DNA from: Limimaricola pyoseonensis
GTDB taxonomy: Bacteria; Pseudomonadota; Alphaproteobacteria; Rhodobacterales; Rhodobacteraceae
DNA length: 64,000 nucleotides
NCBI RefSeq assembly: GCF_900102015.1
Contig: NZ_FNAT01000001.1
Location: 1-64,000, forward strand
Direction of reading: 5' to 3'
Part shown: piece by piece, positions 1-9,108 of the stretch
Position numbering within the stretch: the stretch's first letter is position 1
How the letters are laid out: each line of letters opens with the position of its first letter
Made by a program: the position numbers and the translations under genes
The notes under the pieces: generated by a model
Told to the model about the DNA's origin: nothing
The model's input: the letters and a program-made list of their open reading frames with translations, nothing else
The model's database searches: none

Positions 1-1539
1 GGCGAGTCGCGCGTGGCGATGACGCCGGCCTCGGCACGGGACTTGCAGAAGCTGGGGCATGACTGCCTGGTCGAGGCGGGGGCGGGCCTGGCGGCGGGGT
101 TCACCGACGCGGCCTACGAGGCGGCCGGTGTCACCGTCGTGGCGGATGCCGCGACGCTCTGGGCCGAGGCGGAGATCGTCACCAAGGTGCGGCCGCCGCT
201 GGAGGACGAGCTGGGCCGCCTGCGCGAGGGCCAGACGCTCATTTCCTTCTTCTACCCGGGCCAGAACGCCGAAGCGCTGGGCCGCGCCAGGGACGCCGGC
301 GCCACGGTGATCGCGATGGACATGGTGCCGCGCATCTCCCGGGCGCAGAAGATGGACGCGCTGTCGTCGATGGCCAACATCGCCGGCTACCGCGCGGTGA
401 TCGAGGCGGGCAACAATTTCGGCCGCTTCTTCACCGGGCAGGTGACGGCCGCGGGCAAGGTGCCGCCCGCCCGCGTGCTGGTGATCGGCGCGGGCGTGGC
501 GGGCCTCGCCGCGATCGGTACCGCGACCTCGCTCGGCGCGCAGGTGCAGGCCTTCGACGTGCGCCCCGAGGTGGCCGAGCAGATCGAGAGCATGGGCGCC
601 GAGTTCGTCTTCCTCGACTTCGAGGACACGCAGGACAGCTCGGCGACGGGCGGCTACGCCGCGCCGTCTTCGCCTGAGTTCCGCGAAAAGCAGCTCGCCA
701 AGTTCCGCGAGCTCGCGCCCGAGACCGACATCGTCATCACCACCGCGCTGATCCCGGGCCGCGACGCGCCGGTGCTGTGGACGAAGGACATGGTCGAGGC
801 GATGAAGCCCGGCTCGGTGATCGTCGATCTCGCCGCCGAGCGCGGCGGCAATTGCGAGCTGACCGTGCCGGACGACAAGTTCGTCACCGAGGGCGGCGTC
901 ACCATCGTCGGCTACACCGACTTCCCCTCGCGCATGGCGGCGCAGTCCTCGACGCTCTACGCCACCAACATCCGCCACATGCTGGCTGATCTCACGCCGG
1001 GCAAGGACGGCGTCGTCGACCACGACATGGACGACGACGTGATCCGCGGCGCCACTGCCACCCATGCGGGCGAGATCACCTACCCGCCGCCCAAGCCCAG
1101 GACCGCGGCCATCGCCGCGGCGCCGAAGAAGGAGAAGCCGCGCGAGCTGACGGCCGAGGAAAAGCGCGGCCAGGAGGTCGCGGCCTTCCGCGCCCAGACC
1201 CGCAGCCAGGTGACGCTCTTGGCCGCCGGCGGCGCGGTGATGCTGCTTTTGGGCGCGGTGGCGCCGGCGAGCTTCATGAGCCACTTCATCGTCTTCGCGC
1301 TGGCCTGCTTCGTCGGCTTCCAGGTGATCTGGAACGTCAGCCACTCGCTGCACACGCCCTTGATGGCGGTCACCAACGCGATCTCGGGCATCGTCATCCT
1401 CGGCGCGCTCCTGCAGATCGGCTCGGGCAGTTTCCTCGTGGTGCTGCTTTCGTTCATCGCGGTGCTGATCGCCTCGATCAACATCGTCGGCGGCTTCCTG
1501 GTCACGCGCCGGATGCTCGCCATGTTCCGCAAGTCGTAA
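1..1539 (+). CDS. pntA: NAD(P) transhydrogenase subunit alpha (5' partial)
   Basis: Proton-translocating NAD(P)+ transhydrogenase, NAD(H)-binding alpha subunit; uses the proton gradient to reduce NADP+ with NADH at the inner membrane. The frame is open from base 1 (GESRVAMTP), and family members begin with roughly a dozen residues before this point, so the start lies outside the window and the GTG at 13 is internal. The N-terminal part carries the alanine-dehydrogenase-like fold with the nucleotide motif [11 protein letters not shown]. The last ~100 residues form about four membrane helices, so this is the fused alpha form rather than separate alpha1 and alpha2. pntB follows after 12 bp. Confidence 0.96.
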   Translation, partial: GESRVAMTPASARDLQKLGHDCLVEAGAGLAAGFTDAAYEAAGVTVVADAATLWAEAEIVTKVRPPLEDELGRLREGQTLISFFYPGQNAEALGRARDAGATVIAMDMVPRISRAQKMDALSSMANIAGYRAVIEAGNNFGRFFTGQVTAAGKVPPARVLVIGAGVAGLAAIGTATSLGAQVQAFDVRPEVAEQIESMGAEFVFLDFEDTQDSSATGGYAAPSSPEFREKQLAKFRELAPETDIVITTALIPGRDAPVLWTKDMVEAMKPGSVIVDLAAERGGNCELTVPDDKFVTEGGVTIVGYTDFPSRMAAQSSTLYATNIRHMLADLTPGKDGVVDHDMDDDVIRGATATHAGEITYPPPKPRTAAIAAAPKKEKPRELTAEEKRGQEVAAFRAQTRSQVTLLAAGGAVMLLLGAVAPASFMSHFIVFALACFVGFQVIWNVSHSLHTPLMAVTNAISGIVILGALLQIGSGSFLVVLLSFIAVLIASINIVGGFLVTRRMLAMFRKS

Positions 1540-1551
1540 GGGGGCCGGATC

Positions 1552-3051
1552 GTGAGCATCGGCATCGTCTCGGCCGCCTATATCGTCGCGGCCATTCTCT
1601 TCATCCTGTCGCTGGGCGGCTTGTCGAACCAGGAAAGCGCCAAGCGCGCGGTCTGGTACGGCATCGCGGGCATGGCGGTGGCGGTCGCCGCCACCGTGTT
1701 CGGCCCCGGCGTGCACAACCTCTTCCTGATCCTGATCGCGGTGATCGCCGGCGGCTTCGCCGGCTGGGTCGTCGCCGGCCGGGTGCAGATGACCGAGATG
1801 CCGCAGCTGGTGGCGGCGCTGCACAGCTTCGTCGGTTTGGCCGCGGTGTTCATCGGGCTCAACGCCGACATCATGCTCGCCGACATCGAGGCGACGCTGG
1901 CCGGGCTCGGGCTCGACCGCGCGGCGCTGGCGCTCCTGGACCCCGACGAGCTTCAGGCCGCGGGCGGCGGCTTCTTCGGCGAGCTCACCGGCTTCGGCAA
2001 GAAGCTGGCGCTGAAGGACGCGGCCGAGATCGCGATCCTGAAGGCCGAGGTGGCCCTGGGCATCTTCATCGGCGCGGTCACCTTCACCGGCTCCGTGGTG
2101 GCCTTCGGCAAACTCGCCGGCCGGGTCGACGGCAAGCCGAAGAAGCTGCCCGGCGGCCACATGCTCAACGCCGCGGCACTGGCGCTCTGCGTGGCGCTGG
2201 GGCTTCTCTACCTCACCGGGGCCGGCATCTGGACCATGGTGCTGGTCACTGTCATCGCCGGCTTCATCGGCTGGCACCTGATCATGGGCATCGGCGGCGC
2301 CGACATGCCGGTGGTCGTCTCGATGCTGAACTCCTACTCGGGCTGGGCCGCCGCCGCGATCGGCTTCACGCTGGGCAACGACCTGCTGATCGTCACCGGC
2401 GCGCTGGTGGGCGCCTCGGGCGCGATCCTGTCCTACATCATGTGCAAGGCGATGAACCGCAAGTTCGTCTCGGTCATCCTCGGCGGCTTCGGCGGCAGCA
2501 CGGGACCCGCGATGGAGGTCGAGGGCGAGCAGGTGGCGATCGACGCCGAGGGCGTGGCGCAGGCGCTCGACGAGGCCGAGAGCGTGGTGATCGTGCCGGG
2601 CTACGGCATGGCCGTGGCGCAGGCGCAGCAGTCGGTCTCCGAGCTGACCCGCCGGCTCAGGGCGCAGGGCAAGACCGTGCGCTTCGCGATCCACCCGGTG
2701 GCGGGGCGGCTGCCCGGCCACATGAACGTGCTGCTCGCGGAGGCGCGGGTGCCCTACGACATCGTGCTCGAGATGGACGAGATCAACGACGACTTCCCCA
2801 CCACGGACGTCGCCATCGTCATCGGCTCGAACGACATCGTGAACCCCGCCGCGCAGGACGACCCGAACTCGCCCATCGCCGGCATGCCGGTGCTCGAGGT
2901 CTGGAAGGCCAAGCAGGTCTTCGTCTCCAAGCGCGGCCAGGGCACCGGCTATTCCGGCATCGAGAACCCGCTCTTCTTCAAGGACAACACCCGCATGTTC
3001 TACGGCGACGCCAAGAAGTCGCTCGACGAGCTGCTGACTCGGGTCGCCTGA
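1552..3051 (+). CDS. pntB: NAD(P) transhydrogenase subunit beta
   Basis: Membrane and NADP(H)-binding subunit of the proton-pumping transhydrogenase, partner of the upstream alpha subunit. It starts with GTG 12 bp after pntA, and the two form one operon. The N-terminal two thirds are membrane helices. The C-terminal domain carries the NADP-binding motif [10 protein letters not shown] and the conserved [11 protein letters not shown] stretch. At 499 residues it is longer than the E. coli protein (462). The extra length appears to be a segment around residues 104-145 ([20 protein letters not shown]) between helices. A terminator follows directly. Confidence 0.96.
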   Translation: MSIGIVSAAYIVAAILFILSLGGLSNQESAKRAVWYGIAGMAVAVAATVFGPGVHNLFLILIAVIAGGFAGWVVAGRVQMTEMPQLVAALHSFVGLAAVFIGLNADIMLADIEATLAGLGLDRAALALLDPDELQAAGGGFFGELTGFGKKLALKDAAEIAILKAEVALGIFIGAVTFTGSVVAFGKLAGRVDGKPKKLPGGHMLNAAALALCVALGLLYLTGAGIWTMVLVTVIAGFIGWHLIMGIGGADMPVVVSMLNSYSGWAAAAIGFTLGNDLLIVTGALVGASGAILSYIMCKAMNRKFVSVILGGFGGSTGPAMEVEGEQVAIDAEGVAQALDEAESVVIVPGYGMAVAQAQQSVSELTRRLRAQGKTVRFAIHPVAGRLPGHMNVLLAEARVPYDIVLEMDEINDDFPTTDVAIVIGSNDIVNPAAQDDPNSPIAGMPVLEVWKAKQVFVSKRGQGTGYSGIENPLFFKDNTRMFYGDAKKSLDELLTRVA

Positions 3052-3069
3052 CCGGCGCGAGAGACGAGG

Positions 3070-3096
3070 AAAGGCCCCGCATCCGCGGGGCCTTTT
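3070..3096 (+). terminator. Intrinsic terminator after pntAB
   Basis: Perfect inverted repeat AAAGGCCCCGC / GCGGGGCCTTT with an ATCC loop, ending in a short T run, 18 bp after the pntB stop. It should also separate pntAB from the transporter gene at 3118. Confidence 0.85.
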
Positions 3097-3117
3097 CGCG
3101 TTGCGGGCCTGCCCGCC

Positions 3118-4038
3118 ATGGGCGAGTGTCGCGCCATGTCGGCCCGCACCCCCCTGAACGGCATCGGCTTGCGGCTGCTCGCGGCCTTTCTCATCACGGC
3201 GATGTCGGCGATGGTCGCGATGGCGACGCGGGAGGTCGGGCTGGGACAGGTCGTGTTCTGGCGCTCGGCCGTGGCGCTGATCCCGATCTGCCTCTACATG
3301 GCGCTGTGCCGCGAATTTCCCTCGGCCATCGCCGCGAAACGGCCCGGCCTGCACCTGACCCGCAGCCTGTTCGGCGCGCTGTCGATGGCGCTGTCCTTCC
3401 TGTCGCTGGCCTGGCTGCCGGTCGCCAATGCGCAGGCGCTGGGGTACCTCGCCCCGGTGCTGACGCTGCCGCTGGCGGCGTGGTTCCTGGGCGAGCGGAT
3501 CGGGCCGATGGTCTGGGGCGCGGCGGCGCTGGGGTTCGGCGGCGTGCTGGCGATGCTCGGCTCGGCGCTCGAGGCGCCGGGGCAGGGCGCGCTGATCGGC
3601 GTCGCGGCGGGCCTGGGCTACGCGGTGACGATGGCGGTGCTACGCGTGCACATCAAGGCGATGACGGCGAGCGAGAGGCCCTCGACCATCGCCTTCTGGT
3701 TCGCGGCGGTCTCGGCCCTGGCGGGGCTCGCGACATGGCCTTCGGGCTGGGACGCGCCCTCGGGCGAGATGCTGGGCTGGCTGATCGGCGCCGGGCTGAC
3801 CGGCGGCCTCGCGCATGTCGCGGCGACCGAGGCGGTGGCACGCGCGCCGGTCGCGGTGCTGGCGCCGTTCGACTTCACAGGGCTGGTCTGGGCGTTGCTG
3901 TTCGACGCGGTGCTGTTCGGCGCGATGCCGGACGGGCTCGGGCTCCTGGGCGTGGCGGCGATCACCGGAGCGGCGTTGCTGGTGACCTTCGCCAGCTGGC
4001 GGCCCGGCGCGCAGCCCGGCCCGGTGCGCCCGCGCTGA
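3118..4038 (+). CDS. DMT-superfamily (EamA) inner-membrane transporter
   Basis: Predicted 10-helix drug/metabolite exporter with two EamA repeats (roughly residues 15-145 and 160-295). The substrate cannot be told from sequence. Typical features include the FWRSAVALIP segment after helix 1-2 and LAWLPVANAQALGYLAPVLT in the first repeat. The first ATG at 3118 lacks a clear Shine-Dalgarno sequence. An in-frame ATG at 3136 (MSARTPLNG) is equally plausible and is preceded by a weak GGCGAG. The gene stands alone behind the pntAB terminator and is followed by a small VOC gene. Confidence 0.88.
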   Translation: MGECRAMSARTPLNGIGLRLLAAFLITAMSAMVAMATREVGLGQVVFWRSAVALIPICLYMALCREFPSAIAAKRPGLHLTRSLFGALSMALSFLSLAWLPVANAQALGYLAPVLTLPLAAWFLGERIGPMVWGAAALGFGGVLAMLGSALEAPGQGALIGVAAGLGYAVTMAVLRVHIKAMTASERPSTIAFWFAAVSALAGLATWPSGWDAPSGEMLGWLIGAGLTGGLAHVAATEAVARAPVAVLAPFDFTGLVWALLFDAVLFGAMPDGLGLLGVAAITGAALLVTFASWRPGAQPGPVRPR

Positions 4039-4088
4039 CGCGGCGCACCCGGCATGCTAGGCTTGGCGGGCAGCGGCAGGAGGCGAGC

Positions 4089-4451
4089 ATGGAAAAGGTG
4101 ACCGGCATAGGCGGCGTGTTCTTCCGGGCGCGTGACCCGGCGGCGCTTACCGAGTGGTACAAGACCCATCTCGGCATCGACGACATCTCGCTTTCGGTCT
4201 GGCAGCAGGAGGCCGGGCCGACCGTCTTCATGCCCTTCCCGCAGGCCACCGACTATTTCGACCGGCCCGAGCAGCAGTGGATGGTCAACTTCCGGGTCGC
4301 CGATCTCGACGCGATGATCGCGCAGCTCGAAGGCGCGGGGATCGCGGTCGAGACCCGGGCCGAGTGGGACAGCGGGATCGGCCGCTTCGCGCGCATCCGC
4401 GACCCCGAGGGCAACCCGATCGAGCTGTGGGAGCCCGCCGCGCCGGGCTGA
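4089..4451 (+). CDS. VOC/glyoxalase-fold family protein
   Basis: A 120-residue single-domain vicinal oxygen chelate protein with an N-terminal beta-alpha-beta unit (GGVFFRARDPAALTEWYKTH) and the C-terminal signature RDPEGNPIELWEP that supplies a metal-ligand Glu in this fold. The start at 4089 is set by a perfect AGGAGG at 4078-4083. The frame stays open far upstream across pntB and the transporter gene, but that part is not coding. Family members range from glyoxalases to dioxygenases and resistance proteins, so the reaction is not assignable. Confidence 0.88.
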   Translation: MEKVTGIGGVFFRARDPAALTEWYKTHLGIDDISLSVWQQEAGPTVFMPFPQATDYFDRPEQQWMVNFRVADLDAMIAQLEGAGIAVETRAEWDSGIGRFARIRDPEGNPIELWEPAAPG

Positions 4452-4461
4452 GCCGCGCGGC

Positions 4462-5010
4462 TCAGGCGTCGATCTCGCGCCATTCGCCGGGGCCGAGGCC
4501 CTCGAGACTCCACGGCCCGATCCGCCAACGCACCAGCCTGAGCGTCGGAAAGCCGATCGCGGCGGTCATGCGCCGGACCTGCCGGTTGCGGCCTTCGCGC
4601 AGACCGATCTCGACCCAGGCGTCGGGCACCGATTTGCGGAACCGCACCGGCGGGTCGCGCTGCCACAGATCGGGCGCCTCGATCAGCCGCGCGCGGGCGG
4701 GCTGCGTCGGCCCGTCCTTGAGCGTCAGGCCGCGGCGCAGCGGCTCGAGCGCGGCCTCGTCCGGCGCGCCCTCGACCTGCACGAGATAGGTCTTCTCCAT
4801 CTTGTGCTTCGGATCGGCGATCCGCGCCTGCAGCCGCCCGTCGTCGGTGAGCAGCATGAGCCCCTCGCTGTCGCGGTCGAGCCGGCCGGCCGGGTAGACC
4901 CCGGGGCGGTCGATGAAGTCCGACAGCGTGGCGCGCGGGGTCGGGCTGCGCGCGTCGGTGAACTGCGACAGCACGTTCATCGGCTTGTTGAACAGGACCA
5001 GTCGCGGCAT
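4462..5010 (-). CDS. rluE: 23S rRNA pseudouridine synthase, RsuA/RluE family
   Basis: Isomerises a uridine in rRNA to pseudouridine. The catalytic motif GRLDRD (Asp about residue 45) and the family signature [10 protein letters not shown] are both present. At 182 residues it is short and lacks the S4 domain, as in RluE rather than RsuA or RluB, hence the tentative symbol. The frame can be extended to a TTG at 5028, but ATG 5010 ([10 protein letters not shown]) has GGGGAG ten bases upstream and fits family starts. It converges on the VOC gene with 10 bp between stops. Confidence 0.88.
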   Translation of the reverse strand: MPRLVLFNKPMNVLSQFTDARSPTPRATLSDFIDRPGVYPAGRLDRDSEGLMLLTDDGRLQARIADPKHKMEKTYLVQVEGAPDEAALEPLRRGLTLKDGPTQPARARLIEAPDLWQRDPPVRFRKSVPDAWVEIGLREGRNRQVRRMTAAIGFPTLRLVRWRIGPWSLEGLGPGEWREIDA

Positions 5011-5154
5011 CGGCGGCACTCTCCCCAAGGGCTCGGACCCCTATAGAACAAGGCGGGGCAGGGCGCGAAAGGCCGGCGGGAAAAAAATCCGCCCGCACTT
5101 GGAATTTTCCCTTGATCCGACTCGGCACTTGCCCCAAATGCGCCCGCAAGACGC

Positions 5155-5230
5155 CAACGCACGCGCCTCTGGCCACGCCTGGTCGAGCCTCCCGGATGGG
5201 AGGCGAGAACGGACCCCAGCACGCGTTTAT
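5155..5230 (+). ncRNA. speF-type leader RNA (candidate cis-regulatory element)
   Basis: The 291-bp gap before the decarboxylase gene contains a compact predicted fold. An outer helix pairs ACGCG (5161-5165) with CGCGT (5222-5226) and CTGG (5169-5172) with CCAG (5216-5219), separated by an internal loop. Inside it is a perfect hairpin GCCTCCC-GGAT-GGGAGGC (5187-5204). A structured RNA called the speF motif is known upstream of alphaproteobacterial ornithine decarboxylase genes, and position and shape match it. The family assignment is from memory of that motif; the pairings are seen directly. Confidence 0.68.
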
Positions 5231-5301
5231 GCAGCGACGGTAACGTCTCCCTTGGAACCGCCGGCCCCCTCCGGGCCCCCGTCACTCTATCGGAGATGCA
5301 C

Positions 5302-6471
5302 ATGACTGCATTCGTCGCGGGCGCCAGCGCCCCCTCCTTCGTTGCCGATTCCCGCCTGGAAGCCTATGCCGCCACGGCCGAGTTCGACCGGCCGACGCTG
5401 GTGATCGACGTCGACCGGGTCGAGGCGCAGTACGACGCGCTGAAGGCGGGCCTCGGCCGCGCCGACATCCACTACGCCGTGAAGGCCAACCCGCACCCGG
5501 CGATCATCGAGCGCCTCGTGAAGCTCGGCTCGCATTTCGACGCCGCCTCGCGCGCCGAGATTGAGCTGTGCCTGAGCCAGGGCGCGCGTCCCGAGCACGT
5601 CTCCTTCGGCAACACCATCAAGCGCGTCTCCGACATCGCCTTCGCCCACAATGCCGGCATCCGCATGTTCGCGGTCGATGCCGACGAGGAGCTGGAGAAG
5701 ATCGCCGAGCACGCGCCCGGCGCGCAGGTCTATGTCCGGCTGATCGTCGAGACCTCGACCGCCGACTGGCCGCTGACCCGCAAGTTCGGCTGCGACCGCG
5801 ACACCGCGCTGAAGCTTCTGGACCGCGCCGTCGAGCTGGGTCTCGAGCCGCTGGGCTTCTCGTTCCATGTCGGTTCGCAGACCCGCCACGCCGAGATGTG
5901 GACCCCGGTGCTCGACGAGCTGTCGCGCATCTGGACCGCCGCCAAGGAAGCCGGTCACGACCTCGAGCTGCTGAACATCGGTGGCGGCTTCCCGGCCTTC
6001 TACGGCGAGGAGATCCAGGCGCCGACCGACTATGCCGCCGCCGTGATGGCGCTGGTCGAGGCCCGCTTCCCCGGTGCGCGCCGCGTGATGGCCGAGCCCG
6101 GCCGCGGCATGGTCGCCGAGGCCGGCATGATCGCCTGCGAGGTGATGCTGACCTCGCGCAAGTCCGAGCGCGACCTGCACCGCTGGGTCTATCTCTCGAT
6201 CGGCCGCTTCTCGGGGCTGGCCGAGACCGAGGGCGAGGCGATCCGCTACCAGTTCGTCACCGCCCGCGACGGCGAGGTGACCGGTCCCTGCATCCTCGCC
6301 GGCCCGTCCTGCGACAGCGCCGACGTGCTCTACGAGAAGCGCCCGGTGAACCTGCCGCTGGGCCTGAAGTCGGGCGACCGGGTGCTGATCCGCAACACCG
6401 GCGCCTACACCTCGACCTATTCCTCGGTCTGCTTCAACGGCTTCCCGCCGCTGGACGTCGTGACCATCTGA
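5302..6471 (+). CDS. speF: Type III PLP ornithine/lysine decarboxylase
   Basis: Fold-type III pyridoxal-phosphate decarboxylase that makes putrescine (or cadaverine) from ornithine (or lysine). The PLP lysine is K61 in HYAVKANPHP, GGGFP holds the phosphate-binding loop, and GPSCDSADVLYE carries the second-subunit catalytic Cys (C337). The 389-residue length suits bacterial ODCs of this eukaryotic-like class. ATG 5302 is preferred because GGAG (5292-5295) sits six bases ahead; the ATG at 5296 directly abuts that GGAG. A small hairpin GGCCC/GGGCC (5263-5277) lies between the leader RNA and the start and could mediate translational control. Confidence 0.92.
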   Translation: MTAFVAGASAPSFVADSRLEAYAATAEFDRPTLVIDVDRVEAQYDALKAGLGRADIHYAVKANPHPAIIERLVKLGSHFDAASRAEIELCLSQGARPEHVSFGNTIKRVSDIAFAHNAGIRMFAVDADEELEKIAEHAPGAQVYVRLIVETSTADWPLTRKFGCDRDTALKLLDRAVELGLEPLGFSFHVGSQTRHAEMWTPVLDELSRIWTAAKEAGHDLELLNIGGGFPAFYGEEIQAPTDYAAAVMALVEARFPGARRVMAEPGRGMVAEAGMIACEVMLTSRKSERDLHRWVYLSIGRFSGLAETEGEAIRYQFVTARDGEVTGPCILAGPSCDSADVLYEKRPVNLPLGLKSGDRVLIRNTGAYTSTYSSVCFNGFPPLDVVTI

Positions 6472-6476
6472 GAGAT

Positions 6477-6500
6477 CCCGGGCGGAGCGCTCCGCCCGGG
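6477..6500 (+). repeat. 24-bp perfect GC palindrome after the decarboxylase gene
   Basis: CCCGGGCGGAGC and its exact reverse complement lie back to back, five bases past the stop. There is no T run, so it is more likely a 3'-end stabilising or pausing hairpin than a terminator by itself. A canonical terminator follows at 6538. Confidence 0.7.
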
Positions 6501-6537
6501 TCACGACCCGCGGGGCTGCATTCCCACGACGGTTCGC

Positions 6538-6571
6538 GCCCGTTCCGGCCTCAGGCCGGGACGGGCGTTTT
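6538..6571 (+). terminator. Intrinsic terminator of the decarboxylase transcript
   Basis: A 13-bp stem (GCCCGTTCCGGCC with GGCCGGGACGGGC, one G-U pair in RNA), loop TCA, then GTTTT. The loop is the stop codon of the convergent flavin oxidoreductase gene, so the terminator is embedded in that gene's 3' end. Confidence 0.82.
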
Positions 6572-7555
6572 CATGTCCGACAGGATCTCGGCGCCGATGC
6601 TGACGCTGCGCTTGCGGGCCTCTGGATCGAAGATCATTGAGGTCAGCATCAGCTCGTCGGGGCGGTAGCGCTCGACCATCTCGCGCAGCTCGCGCCGCAC
6701 CTTGTCCTTGCCGCCGGTGGCCGAGACCGACAGCGCCGCCTGCGCACCCGCCAGCGCCGGGGCGGGCACATGGGCCGCGACGTCGCGCACCGGGCGGGGC
6801 AGGCGGCCGGGATTGCCGGTGCGGAGCCGCGCGAAGGCCTGGATCTGCGAGGAGCGAAGGTACTCGCCCTCGTCGTCGCTCTCGCCCGCGAAGATCCCCG
6901 CCGCCATCATGAAATGCGGCTTGTCGAGCCGGGCCGAAGGGCGGAAGCCCTCGCGGTAGGCGGTGATCGCCTGCTCGAGCATCTGCGGCGCGAAATGGCT
7001 GGCAAAGGCGTAGGGAAGGCCGAGATAGGCCGCGAGCTGCGCGCCGAAGGTCGAGGAGCCGAGGATCCAGACCGGCAGGCGCGAGCCCATGCCGGGCACC
7101 GCGCGCACCGGGGCGCGGCCGTCCTCGTCGTCGAGATAGCCGATCAGCTCGACCACGTCCTGCGGGAAGGCGTCGGCGCTCTGGTGGTAGCGGCGCAGCG
7201 CATGCGCGGTCGCGCCGTCGGTGCCGGGCGCGCGGCCCAGCCCGAGGTCGATGCGGCCGGGATGCAACGCGTCGAGCGTGCCGAACTGCTCGGCCACCAC
7301 CAAGGGCGCGTGGTTGGGCAGCATGATCCCGCCAGAGCCCACGCGGATGGTCGAGGTCGCCTGCGCGACATGGCCGATCACCACCGCCGTCGCTGCGCTG
7401 GCGATGCCGGGCATGTTGTGATGCTCTGCCAGCCAGTAGCGGTGGTAGCCCTGCGCCTCGGCATGGCGGGCGAGATCGGCGGCGTTGTGCAGCGCCTCGG
7501 CCGGGGTTTCATCCTCGGTCACGGGCGCGAGGTCGAGTAGCGAATAGTTCTGCAT
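6551..7555 (-). CDS. LLM-class FMN-dependent oxidoreductase (MsnO8-like)
   Basis: Luciferase-like flavin monooxygenase of the short-chain MsnO8 type, 334 residues. Typical sequences are YSLLDLAPV at the N-terminus, [36 protein letters not shown] and [16 protein letters not shown]. It uses reduced FMN and oxygen on an unknown substrate. The frame is open to 7648, but ATG 7555 (MQNYSLLD) has AGGAG six bases upstream and matches family N-termini. It is transcribed divergently from the DUF3422 gene. Confidence 0.92.
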   Translation of the reverse strand: MQNYSLLDLAPVTEDETPAEALHNAADLARHAEAQGYHRYWLAEHHNMPGIASAATAVVIGHVAQATSTIRVGSGGIMLPNHAPLVVAEQFGTLDALHPGRIDLGLGRAPGTDGATAHALRRYHQSADAFPQDVVELIGYLDDEDGRAPVRAVPGMGSRLPVWILGSSTFGAQLAAYLGLPYAFASHFAPQMLEQAITAYREGFRPSARLDKPHFMMAAGIFAGESDDEGEYLRSSQIQAFARLRTGNPGRLPRPVRDVAAHVPAPALAGAQAALSVSATGGKDKVRRELREMVERYRPDELMLTSMIFDPEARKRSVSIGAEILSDMKTPVPA

Positions 7556-7739
7556 GATCTGCTCCTGGCTTGGCCCCCGATATGGGAGATCGGGAGCGGC
7601 GCGAAAACCACCGCGGGCGCACAACCCGGACGCAGCCTGCGAAGACATGCGCTAACATGCTGTCCGGGTTCGACTTCGCAGGTTTACTCGCCCGGGCGGC
7701 GCGGTCATTCTGCCGCTGCGTCAAACCGGGAGAGCGCCG

Positions 7740-9011
7740 ATGCCCCTCACCGACCACCCGCTGCGGCACGAGCTCGCCAACGAGCTGCATGCGCGCCCCT
7801 TTCCGGCGCTGGATGCGCCGGGGCAGGCGGCCTACCTGGCGCTCGGACCCGAGGATGGCAACCCCCGCGACCCCGAGGCCGAGCGCGCGCATCTGCTGGC
7901 GCTGCTCGACTGGTTCGGCGCGCCGCATCCGCAGCCCGGGGCGACGCACTGGTCCGGCCAGATCGGCCGGCACCGGCTGAAATGGGAAAGCCACACCGAG
8001 TTCGTGAGCTACATGATCCTGACCGACGGCGCCTCGGAGCCGCCGTTCCGCGAGGGTCTCGCCGGGTTTCCCGCCGACTGGCTCGAGGCCGCGCCGGGGC
8101 GGCGGCTGACCTCCGCGCTGGTGCGGGTGGAGCTTGCGGCGGGCGAGGAGGAGATCGCGCGCCGGGCGGAATCGTGGTTCGTGCCAGAGAGCCTCGCGCT
8201 CAGCCGCGTGCTCGACGACCAGCTGATGGTGGCGGGCGACTTCCGGATCGACGCGGCGGGCCACATGCGCTTTGCCGTCTTCGCGCGCCCCGGCACCGGC
8301 GGGCGACGGATCGGCCGGGTGGTGCAGCGGCTCTGCGAGATCGAGACCTACAAGGCGATGGCGATGCTGGGGCTGGCGCAGGCGCGCCGGATGGGGCCGG
8401 AGATCGCCGCGCTGGAGGCGAAGCTCTCGGACCTCGCCTCCGAGATGGCGGCCGGTCCCGGCGACCCGGCGGCGACGCTGGCGGTGCTCTTGTCGGTGTC
8501 GTCCGAGCTCGAGGAGCTGCGCGCCCGGTCGAGCTTCCGGTCCGGCGCGACGCGGGCCTACGAGACGCTGGTGAACCAGCGCATCGGCGTGCTGCGCGAG
8601 ACCCGCTTCGGCGGCCGCCAGACCTTCGCGGAGTTCATGATGCGCCGCTTCGACCCGGCGATGCGCACGGTCGAGTCGACCGACCGCCGGCTCGCCCAGC
8701 TCTCCGAGCGCGCGGCCCGCGCCGCCGACCTGTTGCGCACCCGGGTGGATGTCGAGCGTTCCGCCCAGAACCAGGAGCTTCTGGCGTCGATGGACCGGCG
8801 CGCCGACATGCAGCTCAGGCTGCAGCGCACGGTCGAGGGGTTGAGCGTCGTGGCCATCAGCTACTACGCGGTGAGCCTCGCCGCCTACCTGTTCGGGCCC
8901 GTCGCCCTCGGGCTCGGGATCGACAAGGCGGTGCTCACGGCGGTCCTGGTGCTGCCGGTGGCCGGGCTGGTCTGGCTGACACTGCGGCGTATCCGGCAGA
9001 AGCTGCACTAG
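7740..9011 (+). CDS. DUF3422 family membrane-anchored protein
   Basis: 423-residue member of the proteobacterial DUF3422 family, whose function is not known. The N-terminus HPLRHELANELHARPFP is characteristic. The middle region (about residues 210-365) is rich in Ala, Glu and Arg heptads (EIAALEAKLSDLASEMA) and likely forms coiled coil. Two hydrophobic helices lie near the C-terminus (about 370-415), so the bulk is soluble and the tail is in the membrane. The architecture resembles CorA-like or FUSC-like scaffolds, but I do not claim transport. Confidence 0.88.
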   Translation: MPLTDHPLRHELANELHARPFPALDAPGQAAYLALGPEDGNPRDPEAERAHLLALLDWFGAPHPQPGATHWSGQIGRHRLKWESHTEFVSYMILTDGASEPPFREGLAGFPADWLEAAPGRRLTSALVRVELAAGEEEIARRAESWFVPESLALSRVLDDQLMVAGDFRIDAAGHMRFAVFARPGTGGRRIGRVVQRLCEIETYKAMAMLGLAQARRMGPEIAALEAKLSDLASEMAAGPGDPAATLAVLLSVSSELEELRARSSFRSGATRAYETLVNQRIGVLRETRFGGRQTFAEFMMRRFDPAMRTVESTDRRLAQLSERAARAADLLRTRVDVERSAQNQELLASMDRRADMQLRLQRTVEGLSVVAISYYAVSLAAYLFGPVALGLGIDKAVLTAVLVLPVAGLVWLTLRRIRQKLH

Positions 9012-9108
9012 GCCGCGCAGGCGGGGCGACCTTGGCGCGGGGTGCCGGCTTGCACCTGCCCGCGCGAGGGCGCAGTCTGCGCGCGACCCCGACAGCCGAG
9101 GATTCCCG

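Noticed and set aside
2442-4088. Long frame upstream of and continuous with the VOC gene
   Set aside because: It overlaps pntB, a terminator and the transporter gene in another frame and encodes Arg/Gly-rich nonsense. Only the part from 4089, with its own AGGAGG, is coding.
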